Assembly (NCBI RefSeq): GCF_000416235.1
Contig: NZ_ATLO01000046.1
Location: forward strand, 141,210-205,209
Source: Pseudomonas sp. CFII64
Lineage (GTDB): Bacteria > Pseudomonadota > Gammaproteobacteria > Pseudomonadales > Pseudomonadaceae
Direction of reading: 5' to 3'
DNA length: 64,000 nt
Shown here: positions 46,101-55,054 of the stretch, piece by piece
Layout of the letters: every line of letters begins with the position of its first letter
Position numbering within the stretch: position 1 is the first letter of the stretch
Position numbers and translations under genes: made by a program
Notes under the pieces: model-generated
What the model was told of the DNA's origin: nothing
Databases searched by the model: none
The model's input: only the letters and a program-made list of their open reading frames with translations

Positions 46101-47204
46101 ATGGGCCAGCATGATCTGAACAGAAGACAGTTCATCAAGACAGTGGGCGTCGCATCGGTCGCCGCAGCAGCCATGTCGATGCCGTTCATCCGCGCCAATG
46201 CCAGCGACACCCGCTTCCAGGGCAAGACCCTGCGTCTGCTGACCTGGTCCGATGACACTGGCCTCGCGGCGTTGCGCAACATCGCGGCAACCTTCGAAGC
46301 CAAGACCGGCGCCAAGGTCATTGCCGACCGCACCGGCAGCACCTCGGAAATGGTCGCCAAGCTCAAGGCTGGCGGTGATCGCCCGCAATACGACGTCATT
46401 ACCCTGGCCGGTGTCGGCGCTGAAGGCCTGGCGGCGGCCGGTCTGCTGGAAAAGCCCGACCTCAATCGCATCCCCAACATTGTCGACGTCCCGGAGAAAT
46501 ACCGCACCGGCGCCAACGGCCACGGCATCGGTTACCTGTTGTGGTGCAACAGCCTGATCTACAGCACGCGCACCGTGAAGGAAGCACCGGACAGCTACGC
46601 CGCCTTGTGGGACAAGGACCTGGCGCCGAGCATCTTCCTGCCGCCGCCGAACTGGACCGAGGCCATGGACCTGATCATCATCGCCGCGAAACTGGCCGGC
46701 GGTGACGAACACAATATCGAGCCGGGCTTCAAGAAGCTCGCCGAGCTCAAGGATCGCGTGGTGACGCTGGGCGAAAACCCGAACCAGATCGCCGAACTGT
46801 TCCGCACCGGCTCGCTAGACATGGGCGGCCTGTACGCTCCCGCGTTTTTTCCGAATCAGATTCGCGACCCGGCCTACGGTTTGGGCGCCACGTTCGGCAT
46901 GAAAGAAGGCTTCTATACCGACTTGATGCAGTCGGTCCTGCCGAAAAATCGTCCGGGCGATACCGATCTGGCCTACGCCTTCATCAACCACTCTCTGGAC
47001 CCGCTGGTGCAGGGCAAGATGGCAGAAGACATCTACAACGGCCCGGTCAACTCCAAGGCGATCATCTCCGCCGAAGCGCGCAAGAGCCCGTACATCCTCA
47101 CCCCCGAGCAAATCGCCGACAAAGCGATCATGCACGACAACGCTTTCCTGGCCTCGGTGCATGACCAGTGGATTCGCCGCTACACCGAGATTTTTTCTTC
47201 CTGA
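46101..47204 (+). CDS. Periplasmic substrate-binding protein of polyamine-type ABC importer
   Basis: A 367-residue binding protein of the PotD/PotF superfamily. It has a Tat-like signal: NRRQFIK at residues 7-13, then a hydrophobic stretch. The mature chain starts around SDTRFQGKTLRLLTW. The ATG at 46101 has GGAG just upstream. Start of a four-gene importer operon. The presence of a guanidino-acid-type decarboxylase next door suggests an amino-acid-derived substrate, but polyamines are the usual class. Confidence 0.88.
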   Translation: MGQHDLNRRQFIKTVGVASVAAAAMSMPFIRANASDTRFQGKTLRLLTWSDDTGLAALRNIAATFEAKTGAKVIADRTGSTSEMVAKLKAGGDRPQYDVITLAGVGAEGLAAAGLLEKPDLNRIPNIVDVPEKYRTGANGHGIGYLLWCNSLIYSTRTVKEAPDSYAALWDKDLAPSIFLPPPNWTEAMDLIIIAAKLAGGDEHNIEPGFKKLAELKDRVVTLGENPNQIAELFRTGSLDMGGLYAPAFFPNQIRDPAYGLGATFGMKEGFYTDLMQSVLPKNRPGDTDLAYAFINHSLDPLVQGKMAEDIYNGPVNSKAIISAEARKSPYILTPEQIADKAIMHDNAFLASVHDQWIRRYTEIFSS

Positions 47205-47228
47205 GGTGACGCCGCGCTTTGATTTTTT

Positions 47229-47304
47229 GTAGGAGCCAACTTGTTGGCGAAGCAATGGTATTGCGATCACCGGTCTGGTGCCTCGCGAACAAGGTCGCTC
47301 CTAC
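47229..47304. repeat. REP pair between binding protein and permease genes
   Basis: GTAGGAGCCAACTTGTTGGCGAAG (start 47229) and the opposed CGCGAACAAGGTCGCTCCTAC (ending 47303). Located inside the transporter operon, so it may reduce distal expression or stabilise the binding-protein mRNA. Confidence 0.75.
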
Positions 47305-47365
47305 ACGAGTCGCGCCTCACAGCGAACCAGGTGATCCCTCGGTTACTAATAAAGAGAACACCACC

Positions 47366-48274
47366 ATGGAACACCCATCCTTGATCCGCCCGGTCGCCGT
47401 GGCTGTTGCACGCAAACCGAGGACATTTTCTCCCACCGCCCGCGCCTGGCTGTTTCTTACGCCATCAATGCTGTTCATGGCGGTGTTGATTGCCGCCAGC
47501 CTGCTGGTCCTGCGCATGAGCGTCGGCACCAAGGGCGCGGAGTGGACCGGTTTCAGCCTGGACAGTTATGCCCAGCTGCTGGAACCCTACTACTTGAAGT
47601 CACTGCTGCTTACCTTGCGCCTGGCGCTGATCAGCGCCGTGATTGCCGTGATCCTGGCGATCCCGGTCGGCTACACCATGTCGCGCCTGCAATCGCCTTT
47701 CATCCGGCGGATATTTCTCGCTGCGGTATTGCTGCCGTTGCTGGTCAACCTGCTGCTGCAAAGCTATGGCTGGCTGGTGATTCTCGGTCCGGGCGGGATG
47801 CTTAATCAGGCGCTCAAAGGCATGGGCCTGATCACGCGGCCGATCATGATGTTGTACAACCAGAACGGCGTGCTGATGGGCCTGGTGCAGACCGCATTCC
47901 CCCTCGCGGTGCTGCCGATTGCCAGCGCCATGCGCGGCGTTTCCCGCAGTTACGAAGAAGCGGCCGCGACCCTTGGCGCCAGTCGCTTTCAAGTGTTTCG
48001 TCAGGTGGTCCTGCCCATGAGCCTGCCGGGGATTATTACCGGTGCCACTTTGGTGTTTGCCTACAACGCCAGCAGCTTTGTCGTACCGCTGCTGTTGGGC
48101 GGCAGGCGTGTGCCGATGCTGGCGGTGATGGTTCACGACCAGATCGCGCCGTTGATGAACTGGCCAGCGGCCTCGGCGGCGGGGGTGGTGCTGATTGTAA
48201 CGACGCTGGCGATCATGACCCTTTCGGAATACATCACCGGGCGACGTCGTCGCATGCTGGAGGCTTCGCAATGA
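47366..48274 (+). CDS. ABC transporter permease, PotB-like
   Basis: A 302-residue permease with six helices. The ATP-ase-contacting EAA loop is EEAAATLGASRFQVFRQVVLP. The start ATG at 47366 follows a weak AAAGAGAA; longer frames run into the REP. It overlaps the next permease by 4 nt. Confidence 0.88.
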   Translation: MEHPSLIRPVAVAVARKPRTFSPTARAWLFLTPSMLFMAVLIAASLLVLRMSVGTKGAEWTGFSLDSYAQLLEPYYLKSLLLTLRLALISAVIAVILAIPVGYTMSRLQSPFIRRIFLAAVLLPLLVNLLLQSYGWLVILGPGGMLNQALKGMGLITRPIMMLYNQNGVLMGLVQTAFPLAVLPIASAMRGVSRSYEEAAATLGASRFQVFRQVVLPMSLPGIITGATLVFAYNASSFVVPLLLGGRRVPMLAVMVHDQIAPLMNWPAASAAGVVLIVTTLAIMTLSEYITGRRRRMLEASQ

Positions 48275-49128
48275 GTCTTTCGACAAAAAAACGCTTGCGC
48301 CTGCAACCGGTTTTGCCTGGCGATACCGGCCGTTTCGCGGCAATCCTTTCCGGTTTCATCCTGCTGCTGGCGGTCATGCCGATCCTGACCATGATCGTCA
48401 TGTCGTTCAGCGGCGCATCGAACCTGGATTTCCCGCCTTCCAGCTACAGCCTCAAATGGTATGAAGCGGCCTGGCGCACCTTTGTTTCGCCGGATTCCAG
48501 CGATGTTCTGAGCCTGGGCAAAGCCATGACCACCAGCCTGTTGGTGGCCTGCCTGACCATGGTGTTTGCAACGCTTATCGCCGTACCGGCTTCCTACGCG
48601 CTGACCCGCTGCGAATTTCGCGGCAAGGCCGTGGCCATGCAATTGATGTCGCTGCCGCTGGTGTTTCCCATGGTGGTGTTGGGCCTGGCGCTGCTGCTGA
48701 TCTTCGACAACCTGCCGTTTCACATGGATACCTCGCGACTGGTGATTGCCCACGTCATCCTGGCGCTGCCCTTCGTGGTGAAAAACTGCACGGCGGCAAT
48801 GATGTCCATCGGCAGCGAAGTGGAGGAGGCCGCGCAGATGCTCGGCGCCTCGCCGCTGCGGGCGATTGTCGACGTGGTGGTGCCGCTGATGAAGTCGGGG
48901 ATTCTCGCTGGCATGCTGCTGGCGTTCATCGTTTCGTTCAACGAGTTCACCGTGACCTACTTCCTCTACAACATCGACGTGATGACCGTGCCGATCTGGA
49001 TGTACAGCCGCACCGTGTCGTCGCTGGATCCGACTGTTTTTTCCTTCGCCGTGCTGATCGTGCTGATCGACTTCGTCCTGATCTGGGCGCTGGAGAAGCT
49101 GGTTGGCGAAGGTGGCGTCTCGTTCTGA
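48271..49128 (+). CDS. ABC transporter permease, PotC-like
   Basis: A 285-residue second permease, also with six helices and an EAA loop (EEAAQMLGASPLRAIVDVVVP). The overlap with the first permease is ATGA. Together they make the membrane channel. Confidence 0.9.
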   Translation: MSLSTKKRLRLQPVLPGDTGRFAAILSGFILLLAVMPILTMIVMSFSGASNLDFPPSSYSLKWYEAAWRTFVSPDSSDVLSLGKAMTTSLLVACLTMVFATLIAVPASYALTRCEFRGKAVAMQLMSLPLVFPMVVLGLALLLIFDNLPFHMDTSRLVIAHVILALPFVVKNCTAAMMSIGSEVEEAAQMLGASPLRAIVDVVVPLMKSGILAGMLLAFIVSFNEFTVTYFLYNIDVMTVPIWMYSRTVSSLDPTVFSFAVLIVLIDFVLIWALEKLVGEGGVSF

Positions 49129-49151
49129 TTGCCCATTGAGGTTTACAAAAA

Positions 49152-50207
49152 ATGACCGGATTGATTCTGGAAAACGTAGAGAAATACTACGGCTCGGCGT
49201 GTGCGGTAACCGACGTCAATCTGCACCTGCCGGAAGGCAAACTGGTGTGTTTTCTCGGCCCGTCGGGCTGCGGCAAGACCACCTTGCTGCGCATGATTGC
49301 CGGGCTGGAAACCCTGACCAGCGGCGAAATTCGCCTGGACGGTGAAGACATCAGCCATACGCCGGCGCATCAGCGCAATTTCGGCATGGTGTTCCAGTCG
49401 CTGGCGCTGTTCCCGCACATGACCGTCGGCGAAAACATCGCTTATCCGCTCAAATTGCGCGGCGTCGGCAAGCCAGAGCAAAAGGCCCGGGTCAGCGAGT
49501 TGCTGGAGTTGATCCAGCTGCAACAAATGGTTGATCGCCCGGTGGCGAAATTGTCTGGCGGCCAGCGGCAGCGAGTCGCGATTGCCCGGGCCATCGCCTC
49601 GCATCCCAAGCTGCTGTTGCTCGACGAGCCTTTGTCGGCGCTGGACGCCAAGTTGCGCGAATCCATGCAAGTGGAGATCCGCCAGCTGCAGAAGCGCCTG
49701 AATATCACCACGATTCTGGTCACCCACGACCAACGCGAAGCCATGACCATGGCCGATATCGTCGTGGTGCTGGGCGAACATCGGATACAGCAGGTGGGCA
49801 CGCCCATCGAGATCTACCGCAATCCGGCCAACGAATTTGTCGCGGACTTTATCGGCTCGGGCAATATCTTCGCGGCGACGGCGCTGGGTAACGGCAAGGT
49901 CGGCATGCCGGGCGGGGAGGCGTTGAATGTGCCGATCAGCAATAACATCGTTGTCGGCTCCAACATCAAAATGCTGGTCCGCCCGGAAGACTTGCAGCTG
50001 TCACTGCCGCAAGCTGCGGCGGCCAATCAGCTGGCGGGCACCGTGACCTTCATTCGTGACATCGGCGCGACCATTGAAACCACGGTCGATTGCTCGGGCG
50101 TGTCGCTGACGGCACTCAGCACGCCGAATCAGTGTGTGGGGCTGAGCATCGGCAATCTGGTGTCGGTGACCATTCCCGCCGAAGCCTGCCGTGTGTTGAG
50201 CGGCTGA
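49152..50207 (+). CDS. ABC transporter ATP-binding protein, PotA-like
   Basis: A 351-residue ATPase. Walker A is GPSGCGKTT, the signature LSGGQRQR and Walker B LLLLDEP are intact; the C-terminal TOBE domain follows (about 280-350). It lies 23 nt after the second permease. Its C-terminal domain may gate transport. Last gene of the importer operon. Confidence 0.92.
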   Translation: MTGLILENVEKYYGSACAVTDVNLHLPEGKLVCFLGPSGCGKTTLLRMIAGLETLTSGEIRLDGEDISHTPAHQRNFGMVFQSLALFPHMTVGENIAYPLKLRGVGKPEQKARVSELLELIQLQQMVDRPVAKLSGGQRQRVAIARAIASHPKLLLLDEPLSALDAKLRESMQVEIRQLQKRLNITTILVTHDQREAMTMADIVVVLGEHRIQQVGTPIEIYRNPANEFVADFIGSGNIFAATALGNGKVGMPGGEALNVPISNNIVVGSNIKMLVRPEDLQLSLPQAAAANQLAGTVTFIRDIGATIETTVDCSGVSLTALSTPNQCVGLSIGNLVSVTIPAEACRVLSG

Positions 50208-50220
50208 CTGCGCAAACCGG

Positions 50221-51150
50221 TCAAACGATCTTGCGCAGGCGCGCCAAATCCCGAAGCGGCGGCGCGCCAAACTGTCGGCTGTATTCGCGGCTGAACTGCG
50301 ATGCGCTTTCATAGCCCACTTTATAACCGGCGGCGGACGCATCCAGTCCGTCGGCCAGCATCAAGCGTCGGGCTTCCTGCAGGCGCAGCTGCTTCTGGTA
50401 TTGCAGCGGGCTCATGGCCGTTACCGCCTTGAAACGGTGGTGCAGGGTCGAGACACTCAAATTGACTTCCCGGGCCAGCTCTTCGATGCGCAACGGCTCG
50501 CCGAAGTGTGCGTTCAGCCAAGTGATTGCCTGGGTTACCCGATGCGTCTGGCAGTTGGCGATGGCAATTTCGTACAAGCGATGCCCTTGTTGACTACGCA
50601 GCAGGCGATAAAGGATTTCGCGTTTGATCAGCGGCGCGAGCATGGCGATGTCTTTCGGGCTGTCCAGCAAACGCGACAGACGCAGTACGGCATCGAGCAA
50701 TTGCGTGTCGATGCGCTCGATATACAGGCCGCGCCCGCTTGGGCGGGTCGGCACGCTCATGGGGCCGGCTTCGGCAATCAGCGCATTGATTTCAACGGGA
50801 TCGATATCCAGGCGCAACGCCAGGTTGGGGTTATCCACCGTTGCGTTGAGGATCTTGCCGCTCAATGGCATCGCCACTGACACCACCAGATAATTCAGCG
50901 GGTCATACGTGTAGGTCTCGTCGCCAAGACGCACCTGCTTGCTGCCGTGGGCGAAGATGCATAAAGCCGGTTGCGCCACGGCGGGCAGGCTTTCCGACGG
51001 ATTTTCATAGCGGGCCATGAACAGCGGCGCGATAGCAGTCTGGAAAGAGCCTTCCTTCGGCGCATAGCGGCGAATCAGGTCAGCCAGCTCGGCGCGCTGC
51101 TTTTCCATGTCTTCGCTTAGCGTTTCAACGTGGCGTTCGAGCTGCGACAT
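50221..51150 (-). CDS. AraC-family regulator
   Basis: A 309-residue protein with an N-terminal AraC_N domain (about 25-190) and two C-terminal helix-turn-helices (NLSVSTLHHRFKAVTAMSPLQYQK and GYESASQFSREYSRQF regions). I chose the ATG at 51150, with AAGGA about 9 nt upstream; the frame is open to 51363 but not family-like. It is convergent with the ABC ATPase and divergent from a monooxygenase gene, which is the likely target. Confidence 0.88.
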   Translation of the reverse strand: MSQLERHVETLSEDMEKQRAELADLIRRYAPKEGSFQTAIAPLFMARYENPSESLPAVAQPALCIFAHGSKQVRLGDETYTYDPLNYLVVSVAMPLSGKILNATVDNPNLALRLDIDPVEINALIAEAGPMSVPTRPSGRGLYIERIDTQLLDAVLRLSRLLDSPKDIAMLAPLIKREILYRLLRSQQGHRLYEIAIANCQTHRVTQAITWLNAHFGEPLRIEELAREVNLSVSTLHHRFKAVTAMSPLQYQKQLRLQEARRLMLADGLDASAAGYKVGYESASQFSREYSRQFGAPPLRDLARLRKIV

Positions 51151-51472
51151 GTATCGAGTCCTTTGATCCTTGGTGAATGCCCAGCTTATTTTTGTGCAAG
51201 CCAAAGCGCTACGCGATTCCTGCCGGATGATTGCCTGATCCTGCCGTGCGCTGTGGCGCGAGGCGATGCAGCGGCCGGTTTGCCAGCATCCACGGTCATG
51301 CAGTGGTTGCCTGACAGGCCGACGATTCAGGGCAGAAAACCGCCCCCGTGCAGAATCAGGCAAGAACCTGGCAGGAACTGTCTACCGGGTAGTTGCCAGC
51401 AGCCTTTAATCTCAGCTCCTGTCGCAGCACTGCGATTTTTTCACGCGGCACGTCAAACAAGGAGCCAGGACC
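51151..51472. promoter_or_regulatory. Divergent region between AraC regulator and ABM gene
   Basis: About 320 bases without a gene. CTACCGGGTAG at 51382-51392 is an 11-bp palindrome about 80 nt before the monooxygenase start and may be a binding site. Confidence 0.4.
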
Positions 51473-51814
51473 ATGCCTCAATCAACTTCGGTGAGCCATC
51501 TCGTTTTCGCCCGTGCCCGGATCGGTCAGAGCGACCAGCTCGGCGCGCGTCTGGACAATCTGATCGCGCCTTCGCTGAACGCTCCCGGCTGTCTGGAGTT
51601 TGCCTTGCGGCATTCAGCGCGGGATCCCGATCTGTGGCTGGTTTCCGGTTCATGGACGGATGAACAGGCCATGAACGCCTGGTTCAATACGCCGCATCTG
51701 CAAGTGTTTTCCGAGATCGTTCAGGAACTCATCGTCAGCAGCCTGGATTTTCACACCTTCGCGACCGACGACGGTGCCGATGCCAATGTGCAGCAGATGT
51801 TGCGCGCGATCTAG
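51473..51814 (+). CDS. Antibiotic-biosynthesis-monooxygenase (ABM) domain protein
   Basis: A 113-residue ferredoxin-like ABM-fold protein. The domain covers residues 7-90 and includes RIGQSDQLGARLDNLIAPSL, with WLVSGSWTDEQAMNAWF at the second half. AAGGAGCC lies about 7 nt before the ATG. Such proteins are usually small quinol or heme-type monooxygenases or dimeric binding proteins; no substrate is visible. Probably under the divergent AraC regulator. Confidence 0.8.
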   Translation: MPQSTSVSHLVFARARIGQSDQLGARLDNLIAPSLNAPGCLEFALRHSARDPDLWLVSGSWTDEQAMNAWFNTPHLQVFSEIVQELIVSSLDFHTFATDDGADANVQQMLRAI

Positions 51815-51878
51815 GTAACCCACCGCAGCCCCGACCGTTTAGAATCCCCTGCTTTCCATGCACATCAGGATCGCATTC

Positions 51879-52118
51879 ATGGCCCGTAGAGAATTTCAGG
51901 ATTTCGAAGCTGTTACCGCAATGGTTCCAGGCGAAGGGGGTTACGACGCGGCAATTGCCGTCAAAGCCCTTCACGCGGGTGGTGCGCCGGTGTTTCATCG
52001 GGTGCTGGACGGGCAGAAGTTCAAGACCGCTCACGACGCCGACCTCGCCGCCACTGCAGAACTGGCACGGCTGACCGACATCGACGCCGAGGGCGATCTG
52101 GTTTTTGCTGCGCAGTGA
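51879..52118 (+). CDS. Small conserved-looking hypothetical protein
   Basis: A 79-residue soluble protein. I chose the ATG at 51879 with AGGA about 9 nt upstream; the longer start at 51858 adds an unlikely leader. It is acidic with alternating helix-like stretches and no known motif. It lies between the ABM gene and a convergent flavin reductase. Function unknown. Confidence 0.65.
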   Translation: MARREFQDFEAVTAMVPGEGGYDAAIAVKALHAGGAPVFHRVLDGQKFKTAHDADLAATAELARLTDIDAEGDLVFAAQ

Positions 52119-52131
52119 GCCACCTGCCGCA

Positions 52132-52755
52132 TCAGGCTTTGGGGCGGAACATCTGGAACAGCGCTTGGGGCCCGAGCTGGAAATAATCCGCCGGACCGCC
52201 GCCACGCAGGATCGGCTCGCCCGCCGCTGTGTCGTAAATACCGTCCTTGAGCAACCGCTTGGCGATGTGTACCGCCACCACTTCGCCAAGAATCAGCCAG
52301 CTGGGCACCAATTCCTTATCCGCGCGTTGCAGCTGGATGATCTGGGTAACCTTGCACTCGAACGACACCGGCGTTTCCTTGACCCGAGGCACCGCAACAA
52401 TCTGCGATGCCAGTGGCGTCAGGTTGGCCAGTTCAAACTCGTTCACGTCCGGCGATACCGGTGCGCAGCTCTGGTTCATGGCTTCGGCCAGCGGGCGCGT
52501 TGCCAGGTTCCAGACGAACTCGCCGGTCTGCTCGATGTTATTCAGGCTGTCTTTGCGGCCGACACTGCAAAAGCCGATGATCGGCGGAATGTAGTTGAAG
52601 GCATTGAAGAAACTGTACGGCGCCAGGTTCAATTTGCCGTTGGCGTCCTGCGACGAAATCCAGCCGATAGGGCGGGGACCAACGATGGCATTGAACGGGT
52701 CGTGGGGCAGGCGATGGCCTTGGGAAGGTTCGTACGAATGGATGTCATCTGACAT
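52132..52755 (-). CDS. Flavin reductase-like protein (FMN-binding split barrel)
   Basis: A 207-residue protein of the flavin reductase domain family (FMN_red). RPIGWISSQDANGKLNLAPYSFF is the typical first segment, with its WISSxD and NLAPYS parts. The ATG at 52755 begins the family-like N-terminus; the open frame 15 codons earlier is not. The usual role is to supply reduced flavin or to act on small flavin-linked substrates. No oxygenase partner is adjacent apart from the ABM gene 300 bases away. Confidence 0.85.
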   Translation of the reverse strand: MSDDIHSYEPSQGHRLPHDPFNAIVGPRPIGWISSQDANGKLNLAPYSFFNAFNYIPPIIGFCSVGRKDSLNNIEQTGEFVWNLATRPLAEAMNQSCAPVSPDVNEFELANLTPLASQIVAVPRVKETPVSFECKVTQIIQLQRADKELVPSWLILGEVVAVHIAKRLLKDGIYDTAAGEPILRGGGPADYFQLGPQALFQMFRPKA

Positions 52756-52863
52756 TGGCGCAATTCCTGTTACCGCGATGAGAGGGCAGAGTTGCGTCAT
52801 AGTGCAAGGCCGGCGCTGGACATTCCAGAGTTGCCGACAGATTTCAGGGCCCGGAAACGATTA

Positions 52864-52884
52864 AGCCCGGCACTAAGCCGGGCT
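52864..52884 (-). terminator. Terminator-like hairpin after repeat-protein gene
   Basis: AGCCCGGC and GCCGGGCT enclose ACTAA just past the minus-strand stop at 52904. The tail is only TTAA, so termination may be weak. Confidence 0.55.
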
Positions 52885-52903
52885 GGGTGTAGCCGTTGAG
52901 TGA

Positions 52904-53257
52904 TTAGCTCAGACGGTTTGCACCCACATGGTCGGCGCCGTCAGCAGCCAGACGATTGGCACCTACGTGATCAGCACCGTCAGCAGCCTGGCGATTTTGA
53001 CCCACTCGGTCAGCACCATCAGCAGCCAGACGATTTGCACCCACATGGTCAGCGCCGTCAGCAGCCAGACGATTGGCACCTACGTGATCAGCGCCATCAG
53101 CAGCTTGAGGGTTGTGGGTGGCGTTGGTGTGGGACGAACCGCCTTCAGCGACAACGGTGGAATTGAGCAGGTTGCTTGTCTCTACGGCAGGAAGGGCAAA
53201 AGCGCTTGATGCCAGAACAGAGAATGCCAGGCCAAAAATCAGTTTGTTGGTTTTCAT
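52904..53257 (-). CDS. Secreted protein with five 13-residue tandem repeats
   Basis: A 117-residue protein. Residues 1-21 are a signal peptide ending SSAFA. A short linker (22-50) contains EGGSSHTNATHNP. Residues 51-115 are five repeats of (L/Q)AADGADHVGANR, with only the central one diverged (DRVGQNR). The chain ends LS. The mature protein is tiny, rich in Ala, Asp, Gly, His and Asn, without cysteine or a membrane segment. The repeated Asp and His could bind metal, which is inference. I know of similar Pseudomonas proteins with AEGGADR-like units but no function. Confidence 0.85.
   Translation of the reverse strand: MKTNKLIFGLAFSVLASSAFALPAVETSNLLNSTVVAEGGSSHTNATHNPQAADGADHVGANRLAADGADHVGANRLAADGADRVGQNRQAADGADHVGANRLAADGADHVGANRLS
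52913..53107 (-). repeat. 39-bp tandem repeat array, five units
   Basis: Five adjacent 39-bp units without spacers, encoding the repeats of the gene above. Units 1 and 4 (52913-52951 and 53030-53068) share a form, units 2 and 5 share another, and unit 3 is distinct. The true period is therefore 117 bp, which indicates duplication of a three-unit block. Confidence 0.9.
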
Positions 53258-53556
53258 GATCAGTTACTCCACATCGAATTTGTTTGCGACTCGGTATGGA
53301 GCTAATGCTACGCGCCTGACTTTTATTAAGAAGTTAATAGGGTTGCTAGCCATCATCGTCAAAAATGATAGTACGCCACAGGGCTCGGTTTTCGGGCGTG
53401 CCAGGGGTTATTGCGCAGTGGTGGTGCATTTCTCTGAAAAGTCTTGCAACAAGCTGGCTTGACAAATTGAATACTTATCTCTGGTTGCGGTATTTACCGA
53501 TTTATCAGTGAAAAATTGCACCAGAATATCTGCGTCCTTGCCAAAGCTTCTCCCAG
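53258..53556. other. Region upstream of repeat-protein gene
   Basis: About 300 bases with no gene. Lower GC; it should hold the promoter of the repeat-protein gene on the minus strand. Nothing else recognised. Confidence 0.5.
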
Positions 53557-53591
53557 AAAAAAGGGCAGCCCCATCAAATGAGGCTGCCCTT
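53557..53591 (-). terminator. Terminator of kgtP
   Basis: On the minus strand AAGGGCAGCC and GGCTGCCCTT pair with an 11-nt loop and are followed by TTTT. Confidence 0.88.
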
Positions 53592-53612
53592 GATCACTCA
53601 GGCTGATATGAC

Positions 53613-54938
53613 TCAGTCGGTTTCAATGCGCGAATGCTTGCGCGTGTCCTTCATGAATACATAAACCAGCAGTGAAACGGCGATGCAGGCGGTGACATAC
53701 CAGTAGTACCCCGTCTCCATGCCGATGCTCTTGAACCACAGCGCGATGTATTCAGCGGTGCCGCCAAAGATCGATACCGTCAGTGCGTAAGGCAGGCCAA
53801 CACCCAGGGCGCGGATTTCGGTCGGGAACAACTCGGCCTTGACCACTGCGTTAATCGACGTGTAGCCACTGACGATGATCAGTGCCGCCATGATCAGGAA
53901 GAACGCGCCCCACCAGCTTTGCACGGTATGCAGCGTGGTCAGGATCGGCACGGTACAGAGCGTGCCCATTACCCCGAAGGCGATCAGGATGGGACGCCGA
54001 CCGATCTTGTCAGACAGCGCGCCGACAAAGGGTTGCAGGCACATGAACAGAAACAGTGTTGCCGCCGAGATGGTCGTCGAGTCGGTGATGCTCATGCCGA
54101 CCGTGTTCACCAGGTATTTCTGCATGTACGTGGTGTAGGTATAGAACGCCAGGGTGCCGCCCATGGTCAGGCCGACCACGGTCATCAGTTCCTTGGGATG
54201 GCGCATCAACGTGCGCATCAGGCTTTCTTTTGGCTTCTCTTTCTTCTTGCGGGTGAACGACTCGGTTTCTTCCATGCCACGACGCAGGAACAACGCAACC
54301 ACTGCGCACAGTGCGCCGATCACGAACGGCACACGCCAGCCCCACGCGTACAACTGTTCGGTGGTCAGGGTTTGCTGCAGCACGATCAACACGCCCAAAG
54401 CGATGAGCTGCCCGGAAATCAGCGTCACGTACTGGAAGCTGGAAAAGAAGCCGCGACGTTCTTTGGTGGCCATCTCGCTGAGATAGGTTGCCGAGGTGCC
54501 GTATTCGCCACCCACCGACAAACCCTGCAACAGACGGGCAAAAACCAGCAGGATCGGGGCACCGACGCCGATCATTTCATAGCTCGGTGTCAGGGCGATG
54601 ATCAGCGAACCGAAGCACATCAACAGTACCGAAGCCATCAAGGCGGCCTTGCGGCCCTTGCGGTCGGCGTACAAACCCATCAGCCAGCCACCAATCGGGC
54701 GCATCAGGAAGCCCACGGCGAAAATGGCTGCGGTGTTGAGCAGTTGCGCAGTGGTGTCGCCCTTGGGGAAGAAGGATTTGGCGAAATACAACGAGAAGGC
54801 GGCGTAGACGTACCAGTCATACCACTCGACCATGTTGCCGACCGAACCGCTGAAGATTGATTTGAGACGACTTGAGGTGGTCTTCACAGCGGCAGGCGCG
54901 CTGTCCGACCCTTGCGACAGGGAGGTAGGGATTTCCAT
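53613..54938 (-). CDS. kgtP: Alpha-ketoglutarate/dicarboxylate permease, KgtP type
   Basis: A 441-residue MHS-family proton symporter. It has twelve helices; NMVEWYDWYVYAAFSLYF begins helix 1 and GLYADRKGRKAALM follows helix 2. The ATG at 54938 has AAGGAA about 6 nt upstream; an earlier start is less well placed. The two-component genes beyond encode a sigma-54 activator. A perfect sigma-54 promoter lies about 60 nt before the gene. In P. aeruginosa MifS/MifR induces the alpha-ketoglutarate permease through sigma-54, so this is probably the same function. Substrate is inferred. Confidence 0.88.
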   Translation of the reverse strand: MEIPTSLSQGSDSAPAAVKTTSSRLKSIFSGSVGNMVEWYDWYVYAAFSLYFAKSFFPKGDTTAQLLNTAAIFAVGFLMRPIGGWLMGLYADRKGRKAALMASVLLMCFGSLIIALTPSYEMIGVGAPILLVFARLLQGLSVGGEYGTSATYLSEMATKERRGFFSSFQYVTLISGQLIALGVLIVLQQTLTTEQLYAWGWRVPFVIGALCAVVALFLRRGMEETESFTRKKKEKPKESLMRTLMRHPKELMTVVGLTMGGTLAFYTYTTYMQKYLVNTVGMSITDSTTISAATLFLFMCLQPFVGALSDKIGRRPILIAFGVMGTLCTVPILTTLHTVQSWWGAFFLIMAALIIVSGYTSINAVVKAELFPTEIRALGVGLPYALTVSIFGGTAEYIALWFKSIGMETGYYWYVTACIAVSLLVYVFMKDTRKHSRIETD

Positions 54939-55000
54939 CTTATTCCTTACATTCATTGTTTTTAGAAGGGCACGTCAAAATGCGGCCGTGTCTTCCTATA

Positions 55001-55015
55001 GCAGGAGCTGTGCCA
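55001..55015 (-). promoter_or_regulatory. Sigma-54 (-24/-12) promoter of kgtP
   Basis: On the minus strand TGGCACAGCTCCTGC has the GG at -24 and GC at -12 with correct spacing. Transcription should start near 54990, about 50 nt before the kgtP ATG. Confidence 0.85.
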
Positions 55016-55054
55016 GCGGGCAGAGGCCCGGTTTAGAAGGGTTTGCGAGCATTT

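Noticed and set aside
52913..53107. Repeats that look like a small CRISPR array
   Set aside because: The 39-bp units touch with no spacers, stay in frame, and encode a signal-peptide protein. No cas genes are present.
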